A DNA stretch of 64,000 bases from Strigamia acuminata (taxonomy: Eukaryota; Arthropoda; Chilopoda; Geophilomorpha; Linotaeniidae), in contig OX442324.1 in the NCBI GenBank assembly GCA_949358305.1, positions 3,168,001 through 3,232,000 on the forward strand, given 5' to 3'. The notes under the pieces are model-generated. The model was not told the DNA's origin. It did not search any database and saw nothing but the letters and a program-made list of their open reading frames with translations. The translations under genes were made by a program, and so were the position numbers. Of the stretch, positions 47,501-59,597 are shown in pieces; position 1 is the first letter of the stretch, and every line of letters starts with the position of its first letter.

Positions 47501-50377
47501 TCCAGAAAATCGCACTCAAATTCGCGCAACAAAGCGTTTTTAGCTTCTTCGTTGTCGTTCTCGTCCTCGTCCACATCATCCTTCGGCTCCTCTTTGACGT
47601 GACATTTTCCGACGTCCTCGTTGCTGCTCTTTTCGTCCTGCATTTTCGTTTTGGGCGCCACTTTCGCCTCGTCTTCGCTTTCGCTATCGTTCAACGGGAT
47701 CTGCGCACACTGTTTCTTACTTTTCCTCAATTTCTTACTTTTCTTTATTTTACTACGACTTTCTTGATCGGATTCTGCATCGTCCTGCGAAACGGTGTCG
47801 GAATCTAGCAACGTTAAATTCTCTCTCCCCACTCGATTCATTCCACTCCCTTCATCCTTTTGCTCCTCTTCGGTCACGTCCTCATCCTTTTTCTCCTCTT
47901 CCGTCATCTCTTCATCAATTTTCTCCTCTTCCGTCATTTCTTCATCAATTTTCTCCTCTTCCGTCAATTGCGCGTCATTCTTCTCCTCTTCTATCATTTC
48001 CTCCTCATTTTTCTCCTCTTCCATCATTTCCTCCTCATTTTTCTCCTCTTTTATCATTTCCTCATCCTTTTGCTCCTCTTCTATCATTTCTTCATCGTTT
48101 TTCTCCTCTTCTGCTATGTCCACCGCTTCGTTTTCGTTTTCCTCTTCTTCTTCTTCTTCTTCGACCATTTCGTTGTCGCTTTCATCCTTTTGTTGCTCGT
48201 CTGTTTTCCCCTTCTGCTCGTCTTCCAACATCTCGTCGGTGCTGTTTTCATTCTCGGAATCAACGATTTCGTTTGAATCGTTGCAGATATCGGCCACTTC
48301 GTCGGCGGATTCATTGTTCTCATTTTTATCCGACATGGGATTGGTGGAACCACTGCAATCTTTACCATTTGCTTCGATTTCACCGTTTATTGTCCCGTTG
48401 ACAGCCACCGAATTGTCCAAATCAACATTGCCGTCGTTCGAATCGTCCAATTCCTCTTTGTTTTCCACCGAATCATCCAAGTCCTCTTTAATCTCCACCG
48501 AATCGTCCAATTCTTCTTGATTGCCAACCGATTCGTCCAACTCTTCTTTGTTCTCGACCGAATCGTCCAACTCTTGTTTGATGTCGATCGAATCGAGTTC
48601 CACGAGCGCGTTACCCGAGCCATTCAATTCCTCCTTGTTTTCAAACGAATCGCCCAATTCGTCGCTCGCCTCCTCCTCGTTCTCGTTCTCGTTCTCGTTC
48701 ACCAAATCTGCCAGTGAATCGTTCACTCCATCAAACGAATTCTGAACCGAATTGTTGACCGAGTTTGCTCGTTTCGGTTTGTCCGAAACGACCGCCTTGG
48801 CCGCAGCCAGAAACTCCTCGTCGTCCGAATCGTTCTTAACGACGGGTTTCGGTGTGCTCGTACGGCGTCGTTTCTTCGCTTCGGTGCGCGGTTGCTGCTT
48901 AATCACCAGCTTTTTCGGCTTCGGCAATGCTCCGGCTTTCGCATCGACAACGTCGGGTTTGCTTTTCTCGGTTTCTTCGAAGGTTTTCACTTCTTTCTCT
49001 ATGACAACTAAGTTGTGCTTTGTGACCGTCACAGCTTTCTGCAGCTTGCTGGTCAGCATAAGTAGATTGCTTTTGCTGTTTGCTTCGCCTTTCGAGCGGC
49101 GTAGCAAGATGCGTGCTCGTTCCTTAAGCAAATTAACCGCATAAATAGTTTTGCGTAGAAGGAGGTTAATTTGTACTCCGTCGTCACAGTCGAGGTCGTC
49201 TTCGCTGAGAAACTGTTTGTCCACTTTTCTTTTTGCCTTCTTGTTCCGGCGCGAATTTTCGTTTTCGTCCGATTTGCGCAACAATTCGAGGCAATGTTCT
49301 TTCAGCTCTCGCAGCGAGTCACGATCACACACGAAACAACGCCAAAATTCCATTTCCATGATTTCCGATAATTTCTTACGCCCGAAATTACGCCTGATGC
49401 ATTCTTTGCAAAAAGCATTGTGGCAAAAATCACAGCATATTAAGTTACCACCTTCGGCGCACCAACGACAATACTCGTCCACGCCGTTCTCATCTTGAGT
49501 GAAAACTCCATTGTTGTGGTAGCTAAAGCATTTCTAAATTGAAAAAAATAACAATATTAATAATAAAAATTAATTGATCAAAAAAATCATTAATGTCGCT
49601 CAATATTTTCATTTTTTCCTTCAATTTTTATTCGTACCCGGCATAGAAGAACCTCCAACACAGGATGTTTTTTAAGGAACACCTTCATGTTATGGTTAAC
49701 TTGCTGACCACACGCTGTGCACGTGATTATTTGATTTTTGCCATTACCTATAAAAATAAAAATAAAAAAATAATTTTTTTTTTAAATTTGAATATAAATT
49801 TACCTATGGATTGTCTCAAATTGTATCGCAGTTTGGACTCGTTGGCGGCGTCGTTTTTATCAGCAGTAGGTTCGTTCGGTTGATCCATCGCCGAATCTTT
49901 CAAATAAAAAAATTAAATTCATTGAATTAAATCGAAATTGTACAATTTATACCTTCAGTTTGCATTAAGTTTTCACATTCAGACTCGTTTACTACGATAG
50001 ACGACTCGATTTCCCGACTTTCGTCGTTCGCAGTCGCCGTATCACCATTCATTTCAACGTTTTCCGTTTCATCTTCATCATCTTCGGCTAGCGAAGTTGT
50101 ACTGCTCTCCAAAACATCCATCCTAAAATTTAAAAAAAAAATTAACAAAAATATTAACAAAAATTAAAAAAAAATAAAATAAAAAAAAAAATAAAAAAAA
50201 AATTATATATATTAAAAAAAATTACCCTTTCAAAGCTCCAGAAGAGTTGACAATACACTAAAAAGCACAAAAAAAAAACAAACAAAAACAAATTAAACAT
50301 TTTTTTGTTTTGAAATTGTTTACCGCCATTCATTCATTCCAACTCACACTATCTTGTATTGTCGTCGATGGATCCAT
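41956..50377 (-). CDS. ATRX: ATRX/XNP-type SNF2 chromatin remodeller
   Basis: Twenty-two exons encode 2156 residues: 50377-50348, 50257-50226, 50122-49953, 49896-49804, 49747-49638, 49533-46977, 46918-46489, 46426-46204, 46134-46000, 45944-45806, 45733-45624, 45552-45409, 45340-45022, 44962-44553, 44482-44376, 44309-44206, 44133-43971, 43907-43728, 43658-43310, 43223-43058, 42514-42360, 42300-41956. The N-terminal ADD zinc domain ([30 protein letters not shown], about residues 115-220) reads histone H3 tails. A very long acidic disordered middle follows. The SNF2 ATPase starts near residue 1310 with [17 protein letters not shown]; the DEGH box and [10 protein letters not shown] follow, then a split in which acidic linkers (44482-44206) separate the lobes, then [23 protein letters not shown] and [18 protein letters not shown]. 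The C-terminus is Gln-rich with a long poly-Q. Unlike many insect XNP proteins it keeps the ADD domain. It deposits histone H3.3 and remodels heterochromatin with partners such as DAXX. Confidence 0.95.
42685..43000. repeat. 31-bp minisatellite in an ATRX intron
   Basis: About ten copies of a 31-bp unit (core ttttttacacgtaaaatggc, then caaaagtggca) with single-base variants, in the intron between exons 43223-43058 and 42514-42360. Copies alternate between gtggca, gtggtc and gtagcg endings. The array takes up most of the intron. Confidence 0.92.
47865..48665. repeat. In-frame acidic repeats inside the large ATRX exon
   Basis: Two protein-coding repeat blocks on the minus strand. 47865-48115 is built from about 33-bp units encoding variants of [10 protein letters not shown]. 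48400-48665 is built from about 36-bp units encoding variants of [12 protein letters not shown]. Lengths remain multiples of three, so the frame is kept. Confidence 0.8.
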
Positions 50378-51480
50378 CTTGCATCCGATTTAAAATCTGA
50401 AAGTAAAATTTTCCATCAATTTTTCCCTCCAACAAGAAAAACATGCATTCTTTCACGCCAAACGGTGTATTTACTTCCAACCCTTCACTTACCGATCCGG
50501 TCTCAAATATTTTTTTTTTAATTTTTTTTTTATTCTTTATTTTTTTTTTTTACATCTCAACTTGTACCTTTGTTTGGGCTTTAAACTCGAAAATTACAAT
50601 TGGGAACAAAGTATCTTCGTAATCTTGAGCGAGATAAATCGCAAACGGCTTAATTCAATTTTCATTCATATTTTATTAGAAATTCGTGTTCACTCGACAT
50701 CTTGCACTAGCTAGCACTCTGGCATCATCTCGGTTCGGATCCGAGTTTAATTCCGGACAAAGCAAATTCAAGTGGAATTTAGGTGAAAAAAATTCTGTTC
50801 TTACCGTATACAATTCCTTTCGGTGCAGAATCAGTTGATGAGCACTGTCTTTCGACGGAATAACAATCGATTAGAAATTACCGTGTTTGATAAAATTTTG
50901 ACTCTTTTTCGCAAAATGGCGCTCTAAACTGACGGTAGGCATCTCTGGTAAAATTTAAGTGGAGTGAGTGAACGATAAACTGTCAGTGGATTTTAAAATA
51001 ATTCAAGTTTTATTAAAATAGATATAAAGTTATATTTTCTTCGCGATTTTAGAAATAAATGTTTGTTTATTACTGCTTGCAATTATTCTTTTTTCTTTTT
51101 TTTAAGTTTAATTGCGATTTGCAGCATTAACCTTTCCATGCACAGGTTGTTGATACTTACTGGTTGGAAGTTACAAAAAACGAAATTTATGTCGCAACAC
51201 AGAACGAAAAAAGAATATGAAAAATTTCTTTCTTTTAAATTCGTGAATCAAACGTCAGCGCATTGTTGAAAAAACTAACAATTCATCAAAATAAATTAAT
51301 TCCGACAATAAAATTCCGTTTTCCTCGAACCGCATCTCGTTTCACCAAACTCATCGTCCAAAATGGAGCCGATGCCGCTGCGGACCCTGAGATGATTGTG
51401 GTGTAACGAGGATTACAAACTTTGTAATGACTAAATATTTTTGGTTAACACCTTTCCACATCATTCAGTGATCGCCCATC
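50378..51480. promoter_or_regulatory. Divergent region between ATRX and the SLAIN-type gene
   Basis: About 1.1 kb separating two divergent starts. GC-richer islands lie at 50690-50780 and 51330-51420. A likely acceptor (cattcag, ending at 51468) 13 bases before the SLAIN start suggests a spliced leader. No TATA box stands out. Confidence 0.45.
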
Positions 51481-54384
51481 ATGGATACCGTGTCCCAACC
51501 AGTCGATCCCAGAGAAGAAGTGAAAAAATTGCAAACTTTAGTGCGGCAATTAGAATTGCAGAATGCCCAGTTAAGAAGTCACCAAGGAAACAGATCGTCG
51601 CCCCCAATCAAACCACCACCGCCTCCAACAACAACAACAACCACAAACACAAATTGTAGACGACTTTCCAATAACGGAGACTCCCAAAATTCGACGTTAG
51701 ATGACGTGGACATTATAGACTTGGAGGATCTTGATTTCTCTGACGAGGACTCGTGGTAAACAAAACAAAACAAAAATGAAAACAAAAAACTAAACAAAAA
51801 ATTCATTCCTTCGAATCGACAGATTTATTTAACTAATTATAGTTATATCGCTGTAATTAGCGAGGTGATTCAGCCAACTGTTGCTTGTTTTTTTTTATCG
51901 CTATCAAATGGGATTCGAAATCGATGAATCACTCGTTCAGAAAGAGATTTTTTTTTTTAAATTTTCTTTTGTATTTTTAAAAGAAAAAAAAAAGAAAAGA
52001 AAAATCGGCGCTTTCCTCTTCGCGTAACCTAATTAATGTTATTCACCTTGTTGGAGAAGTGGGTGGACCAGTTTTTCAACCCAAAAAAAAAAAATATACA
52101 TAAATAAAATAAAATAATAAATTTTAAACGTGAAATTAATATATCTTTTTTTTTAAAAAAGGTTGTTCAAGTCGCCGAAGAAATTAACGGACGAGGAGAA
52201 ATCAATGAGTCCATACAAATGGATGCGGAGAGATGTAGAAGACCCCGAAAACACCGATTTACAGACAACTAAGCAGGCGCTTGTCAACAAGTTGGACGAC
52301 TTAACGCGAGGTGCAATTGAAATTTGACGCTTGTTTTGCACGGCATTTTAATTAACTCTCACGCAATCTTCTTCCTGCCCGACCAAACTTCCGTATGGTA
52401 ATCTCTAATCCCCGTAATTTGATTTGCTGGGTCAAATCCATCTAAGAAAGGGCGTCAACAAGGAAAAAAAAAATCCAAAGATGAAAACTGAAATTTTTAA
52501 AATTATTAATTAATTAATTAATTTTTTAAAATTATTTTCTAGTTCGGTTTGGAAGTCTGAGTCATCTGCATCTCCCCGTTCGGAAAAATCCTCTGGAAGG
52601 CGAACTCATATCCCCCCAATTAAAAGCCTCGTTGGGTAAGACAAATAGTGCGAGTGGTCGTAAAATGATTAAATTAGCGATTTTCTTTGTAGGTTTTAAT
52701 CGCAACATCGACACGCGCACCTTCACCAGACCCAAGAAAAGACGCGAAAGCGAGCGAGAAGCCAAAATTCCCACTGCCCTGCCTGTAAAATCATCTCCGA
52801 TCGCCGAATCCGTGTCGGGACACAACGCCGAGCCGCTCGACACGCCCGAAGACGACTGTCACAGCACTGCGTCCGACAGCAGCTTCAGTCTGAGCAGCTT
52901 TCATCGGCTGGCCGATGTTGTCGACGTTCAGGCTTTGGCGCGCATGCAAGAAGAAAGTGTGTGATTGATTTCTTTCTTTTCCAGTGTTTTTTCGTTTTTG
53001 CGTTTATAAATTTTTTTTTTCTTTCTTTTTTTTTGTTTTTCTGGCACATAAATTGCCATTTCTGTCATTTTGTGGCTTCCACGCGACGAAATGAGAGAAA
53101 AAAGTGCAATTTATTCGTCAAAAAGTGAAAACTAATCCATAATAAAGAAATAAAACCCGATTAATTTGTTTTAAAAGGCTTAAGAGAACCTTCGCCAGTC
53201 TCTTCGTCGAGAAGAGGATCAGGTTGTTCATGAACAGCGGCAATAAAAATTGAACGATGAGTTTAAAATGCGTTTATTTGTTTGTAGGGTCCAGTTCTAT
53301 ACCATCCATTGTTTCACCAGTTCTGGGTTGCGAAGGGGGGATATCACAGAGCAATCCCGATTCTCTCGATAATATCCCTCCTCCCAGTCCATCAGATAGT
53401 AACTTCGCCTCACAGTGCCTTGTGGAAAAATCGATAACTACAAACGCAGGTGAAAAAGAAAACGGGTGGTTTTGTTTGAATTTCCTTGAAAAGCTCCAGT
53501 TTGGTTTTTACACAGGCAACTTCAGGCGAAGTCTTCCTAATCTGAACAAATCTCACAGCACAGCGTTGCGCACAACTGGCGGACAAGGACTTAGACAGCA
53601 TTACAGCGACTCTCGTTTGCCGCACAGCACCGCCGCGCACGGCTCCAAACAAATAAGTCCCTCGAATTCGTCGCGGGAAAGCTCGGACATGGAGAGCCGC
53701 GAGGGAACGCCCACGAGAAAAGTGAAAAGAAATGACAACTCACGTTTGTTTACCTTTGTTTATTTTTGTTTGGAAATTTTCATTCAGGTTAAGAGCGATT
53801 CGTTGTCGTTCTCGAGTATTTCAGGGCGTTCGGCGTCTCCCGCGTCACGTTCGGGGATACCTACTCCTCGCCGAAGCGGATCGCCGGCCGACGTGGCATC
53901 CGCACGAAGTCATTTGCCAAAACCGGTGGCGAGCCGAATACCCGCGGCACGGACTCGGTAAGCGCAAAATTCGCAATTCACCCGATCGCACACACCACCT
54001 GCTTATTTTCATTTTCTTTTTTAATTTACACTTTTATTTGTCAGCTTTATTGTTGTATCCTGTTACTAAATGTGAATTTGACGATGATTTGACTGTTATG
54101 ACTTTTTTTGTTTTTGTTTTAAAAAAACATGTATTTTTAAAAAGACATTTTTGTTTGATTAATTGATGAAATTAATTATTGTGTCACATGAATTAAAATT
54201 TAAAACAAAATGGCTAATGTTTGATTATTTTCTTTTTGCTGCTTTTGTATGGAAACTAAACGCTTGAATTTCCTATTTATCTCTTTCTGCATGAGTATAA
54301 CATTGCCTTCCTTGCAGGCCGAGGTTGCCCCTGACTCCATCTTCAAACAGTTCGGATGACTCTTGGAAAGATGGTTGTTTCTGA
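51481..54384 (+). CDS. SLAIN-motif microtubule plus-end protein
   Basis: Nine exons, 51481-51755, 52162-52310, 52543-52635, 52693-52956, 53178-53222, 53288-53449, 53516-53721, 53788-53957 and 54318-54384, encode 476 residues. Vertebrate SLAIN1/2 bind EB1 and CLIP proteins and recruit ch-TOG to growing microtubule ends. Seen: an N-terminal coiled coil (EEVKKLQTLVRQLELQNAQL); then the conserved VDIIDLEDLDFSDEDSWLF block and SPYKWMRRDVEDPE; then Ser/Pro-rich disordered sequence with RRSLPNLNKSHS; then two EB1-binding SxIP motifs in a basic setting (SRSGIPTPRRSG and ASRIPAARTR); and LTPSSNSSDDSWKDGCF at the end. The exon ending at 53721 uses AAA followed by GTGAAA; the frame stays open past it, so a longer isoform is possible. 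Confidence 0.9.
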
Positions 54385-55540
54385 TAGGAAATTAACATCC
54401 TCCTTTGTATTATTCGAACATAAAGACTCCTTCCTGCCTTATTCTCGCGCAGCCATCTTTTGATATAACCGGACTCATCTCTCATCTATTCATAAACATA
54501 TTTTTGTTACACTTTCTAAATTGGCTTCTTTAATTCTTAAGTGTTTGTAGCAATGGATTTTAGGCCTTTTTATTCTTTTGATGCGATTAATTAATCATTA
54601 AGTAGTAAAAAACATTTTTTTTCTTTGTAATACGAGCAACGAACCTTGCCAAGCGTAGATCTCATTGTATTATTGATAGTGAATGACGAAAAATTTAGTA
54701 AGGAAATCGCCTGTTTAAATGGTCAGTTGATTGTGCCATTTTTTTCATTGTGCGATTTCTGTTCTAAACTCAATTTGATGTTGATGTTAATACATATCAA
54801 TTTGACTCCTTTGTTTGTCAATTTTGCAGCATTTACTGTTTTTTTTGGGGTTTGTTAGGGACAAAGTGGGTGTTGTGTTGTTATGGCGGTTGTAGTTGGA
54901 CATTTTGAATGTCTTTCCATGTTTATTTATATTATAGGCATAGTGTGGATTCGAGGTATTGAATTCTGCTCATGTATTTGTAATAATAATAATAATTATA
55001 ATTATAATAATTTTTGTTTTTTTAATTTTTAATTTCTGTGATTTGTTCGACTTGCTTCTGTTGGTTTTAGTTAGGATTTCTTTTACATTTGAAAGCTAAA
55101 ATTAGAAATTCAAGGGATGTTATGCAAAAGTGTAAAAATTTAAATTGTGAAAATTTGTTAAAATTGAAAAAAAATAAAAATAAAATTAATTTTTTTGCAA
55201 ATTGTTTGTTTGCTTCGTTTGGTTTTGTTTTTGTTTTGTTTTGTTTTGTTTTGTTGTTTTCTTTTGTTTTTCCAATTTTCTAAATAGAAACATTTACAAA
55301 TCTAAAACTTTATACAAGTTATTAACCACATGAAACTCTGAATGGCATACAATAAAAATTAAATAAAGTGTAAAACAAAACAAGGCAATAATTAATTATT
55401 ATTTTTTAAAAAAAGAAGAAAAAAAAATGAATTGCAATGTAAAGAATTACCGTTACAATAAACGACTTAAAGGAATGGAATTAAAGGCACTTGTGATGGA
55501 CTCTCACCTTACAACTTGTCAAATGTTATGTTAAGTAACA
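54385..55540. other. Convergent 3' region of SLAIN-type and GH27 genes
   Basis: About 1.15 kb, mostly AT-rich, with a (TAA)n stretch at 54980-55010 and a TTTTG microsatellite at 55210-55260. AATAAA-like signals near 55350-55365 could end the plus-strand transcript. No gene is visible. Confidence 0.5.
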
Positions 55541-57301
55541 TTATTTAAAAGAGTGAAGATGGTTTGATCTTGAAAACTGAACATCTGCGCGGATCATGAC
55601 AACACCAGTAGGATTTACATTCGCTTTGAAAACTGTGTCGGGTAGAACAACCCCGTAATCTTGATTTTCAAACAAATCCTTAATCCGGTAACCCTGTACG
55701 TGCGTCAGGCCTAAATCCTAAAACCAAATTCAAACAATAAATTAATTAAATCTAGGCTTTTCAATGGTGATAAATCATTAATTTCCTCAAAACAGTCATT
55801 TTTTCAGAAAATTCAGTAATTTTCCCAAAAAAAATCATCATTTTTTCAGAAAATTCAGTAATTTTCCCCCAAAATATCATCATTTTTACAGAAAATTCAG
55901 TAATTTTCCCCAAAAAATCATCATTTTTTCAGAAAATTCTGTAATTTTCCCCCAAAAATCATCATTTTTTCAGAAAATTCTGTAATTTTCCCCAAAAAAA
56001 TCATCATTTTTTCAGAAAATTCTGTAATTTTCCCCAATAAAATCATCATTTTTTCAGAAAAATCAGTAATTTTCCCCAAAAAATCACCATTTTTATAGAA
56101 AATCTATTGTTTTCATACAGGAAAAACATTATTTTCTAGAAATGTTTACTATTTTTCTCAGAAAATGCATGTTTTCCTCCAGGAAATTTAATTTGCAGTC
56201 CATGAGCCCCGTAAAGTACAGTAGTATTAGTTTACGAGGCCCAATTGGAAGTGCGTAGTTACCGCCACTGATACTTTTTATCCCTTTGTCTGTAGACTAA
56301 TTCAAATGCAAAGTTCAAACTTGTGATATTTGCAATATTGTGTTCCGGTTGCATTTATTTCATGGTCATTCATTTCCATGGTTCCCAATTTTTTCCAGCA
56401 ACATTATTTCAAGTGTAAAAACTTTGCACGGACTTAATCCAAAACAACAACTACATTCTAGACTTACTTTTAAACTAACTGCCACTTCGGAAGGAGTTCC
56501 ATCAGTACGACGATTGAGGAACACTATCGCGTACGAATAAAAATTATCACTAACTGGAACAACGGGCCTTGCCCAAATTTCAATTCCTTGATCCTAAAAT
56601 AGAAAATAAATGAAATAAAAAATAAATAAATAAATAATTTAAAAATCTAAGTAAAAAATTTAATTTTTTTCTTTTTACTTTGTAAAGCCGTTTTCCCTGG
56701 ATCCCCAAAACGTCTTGATTTACATCAATAATCAATCTATTTTGTAAAATATCTCTATAATCCTTTTTAATAGTTCGTAGATCAACAGACATCAGTAGAG
56801 GAGCTGCAAAAATGGCCCACATTGCCATTTGAACTTTACTTTGCTCGTAGCTCAAGCCAAAATTACCAATAATCAACTGTGAAAAATTTTATTATTTTAT
56901 TTTTTTCAAACTGATTTTTTTTTTAAAATTACTTGTTACCATATCTGGGTCATTCCAATGACCAGGACCAGCATGAGGCACTAAAACTTCTTGATTATTT
57001 CCATAATAATCAATTACAGATTGAATACCAGCCCAAGAGTCGTCAATATCGTTGAAATTTCTCCATAAATTACAATGAGTCGAAATAGCTGTGTAATTGG
57101 GCTAAATTTCAAAAGAAAAATTAAAATTCAAAACAATTTTGATTAATCATTTTACGCGTTTTAATTTACACTCATTCCTGAATAAATTTGATAAAATGGC
57201 CAACTGCATGAATAAATCATCGGCCTGCCCGTGCGATTAAGCAGTTTTCCCATTTCGGGATAACCTGAAATAAAAAAATAAAAATTAATCACAAAAAAAA
57301 A

Positions 57302-57341
<40 letters not shown>

Positions 57342-59597
57342 GAAAAATCTTATTAATAAATTCCCATACCTTGATCCATCGACTTTGGTTGCGCATAACA
57401 ACCATCCAATTTCAAATAATCAACTTCCCATTCTGCGAAAGTTTGTGCATCAATTTCCATGTGCCCAATTATTCCAGGATACCCAGCACAAGTGTACGTT
57501 CCATAATCCTCGTACATGCCAAATTTGAGCCCTTTTTTATGTATCTAAAAAATAAAAAAATTAATTAATAAAACTAAAAATTATTTTTTCCAAAAACTCA
57601 AAAAAATTATCAATAAATTACATAATCTGAAAGGGCTTTTATCCCATGAGGAAATCTTTGAGGATCAGCTTGCAGTCTCCCTCTGTCGTCCCTTTTCTTC
57701 GATAACCAGCAATCATCAACATTGACATATTCATAGCCGACATCTCTATAACCGTCCATTGCGAGTCGATCCGCCATTTCCATGTACAATTGCTCACTTT
57801 AAAAAAAAAATTAATTTCCTTCATAAATATCAACTTAAATATTATTAATTTTTAGTCACCTCGAATATTTTTATATATATATATATTTTTTTAATACTTA
57901 AATTTTAGCAATTTCATTCCATTCACCTCCTCGCCTCTGTAATTTCCATCCATCAATTTATTAATTAACACTTTATTCACTAAATAACTACACAACATGA
58001 TCTACTTGGGTTCTCAAGCAGAAACTAATTTTTATTTAAAAAAAAAAAAAAAAGTTTCCTCAATACTCCTTTACATTTACTCAAGTAAATGGCCCACAAA
58101 AGTCTTGCCACGGGACGTGAGCAATTTAGTAAACAAGTTTATCTAAAAATAAAAATAATAAAAACACTTTAAACCGGAAAAACAAAAGAACACGAACGAA
58201 AAGAACCATTTTAAACAGAAATCGAAGGCCAATATTTAAGTCTAGGTCGTTAGGTCAAGTCAATAGCAATCGGCGATGATTTTTCCCTTCGTAAATCAAT
58301 GCAACACACAATTAGATATTCTTCTCACGGAAACACCTTAACCTAGTTTGCATGGGTGAGGCCCCTTCGTGCGCCATTCTCTCAACTCAATACATCGCCT
58401 TTAGCGCGCTTGCTTTGATATCTACTTCTTTATTTTGTGGAAAAGGTCGTAGGCACCGAAAACACGTTACAAGATAGAAAAAAATATATATATCTAACAT
58501 TTTCAAGGGCAAATAGTCTCAGTAAATATTAACTCGTTCGAAAAACTCGATTATTATTAAGCGGCTATTTTTTTTTCCTTCCTCCCACGCTAAGTTGAAG
58601 GACATATTTTTCCTTGTTTTGGCGTACAAGGACGACGACCTTATTTTTTACTTTTTCTCACACAATTATAAAGGGAGAGGGAAAGAATACAGAAGAAAAT
58701 AATGGTGGTTTATTAGCATACGTGTAACTTGCAGTTTCAACTTTTTTTTTTATTGGTATATAGTTAATAACATGAGAAAAGGAAATTCGTGATTTCTTAG
58801 GATAAGGTCGAAAATATAAATTTCTTCATAATTACTTGATAAATTTTAATTTTTCTTCGAATATTTAATTTGAATGCACTAAATAAAAAATTGTTTTATT
58901 TTCTTTTTAAAAAGAATGAGGAAAAAGTATCAAATTGCATTTTATTTAGTTAATCTGAATTTAATAAAGCGAGTAAAGGATTTTAAATGCATACAAGTTG
59001 CAATTTGTCTTGTATATAATTATTATTATTTCTCTATCTTAATGATTCTTTGTTTTTTTTAAATTTAGTTTTATAATCCTCCCATTAAAAAAATAATAAT
59101 AATAAATGATAATAATAAAAACAAACAAAACCATTATTATTGTTCTCGTTTATCTCAAATCACGTTATTTACTGAAACAAGTAAAAGTGAAACAAAACTC
59201 TGGACAAATACCAATAAATTTTGATTAAAAATTTGATTTAAAAAAAATTGCCCAAAATGTTCTTCAGCAACAAAAATTAAAAAATTTAAAAGAATTTAAA
59301 AAAAAACTTGATTTTCACCTTTTAATCAGCTAAATCAATTTTTTATAACACAATGAACCATTGAACTTATTTCCTCCACCGAAAACTGGATAATTTTGTC
59401 TTGAATGTCCCATTTTTTTGTCATCTATCTCACCTGATGCAGTTGGCTGGATCATTGGCACAGTCGACGTTGCACCTGAATCTCTCCCATGATAACCAAC
59501 CCATGGGTGGAGTGAGTGCGAGTCCGTTGTCAAGCGCTGAAAGCGGCGATGAACAACACGAGAGAAACACGAGAGTGTACAGTAGCTTCATGCTCAT
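55541..59597 (-). CDS. GH27 alpha-galactosidase / alpha-N-acetylgalactosaminidase, lysosomal or secreted
   Basis: Eight coding exons, 59597-59434, 57796-57622, 57544-57370, 57264-57170, 57101-56940, 56876-56679, 56593-56468 and 55717-55541, encode 423 residues. The enzyme removes terminal alpha-galactose or alpha-GalNAc from glycans. Seen: signal peptide ([17 protein letters not shown]); [40 protein letters not shown]; the nucleophile block [18 protein letters not shown]; the acid/base block [31 protein letters not shown]; and the C-terminal beta domain. Both catalytic aspartates are present. The specificity loop has Ser (SCSWP) as in NAGA rather than Glu as in GLA. A 5' untranslated exon ends near 60020 before GTAAGT, with its acceptor at 59627. 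Intron 1 is about 1.6 kb and intron 7 holds a minisatellite. Confidence 0.93.
55795..56100. repeat. About 39-bp minisatellite in intron 7 of the GH27 gene
   Basis: About eight copies of a unit reading tcatcattttttcagaaaat then tctgtaattttcccc, with variable poly-A lengths. On the minus (gene sense) strand the unit begins with ggggaaaatta and ends with atgatga. Confidence 0.88.

Noticed and set aside
47060-48745. Ser/Phe/Arg-rich plus-strand frames opposite the large ATRX exon
   Set aside because: Antisense shadows of the Glu/Asp/Lys repeats (gaa/gag becoming ttc/ctc); no independent evidence.
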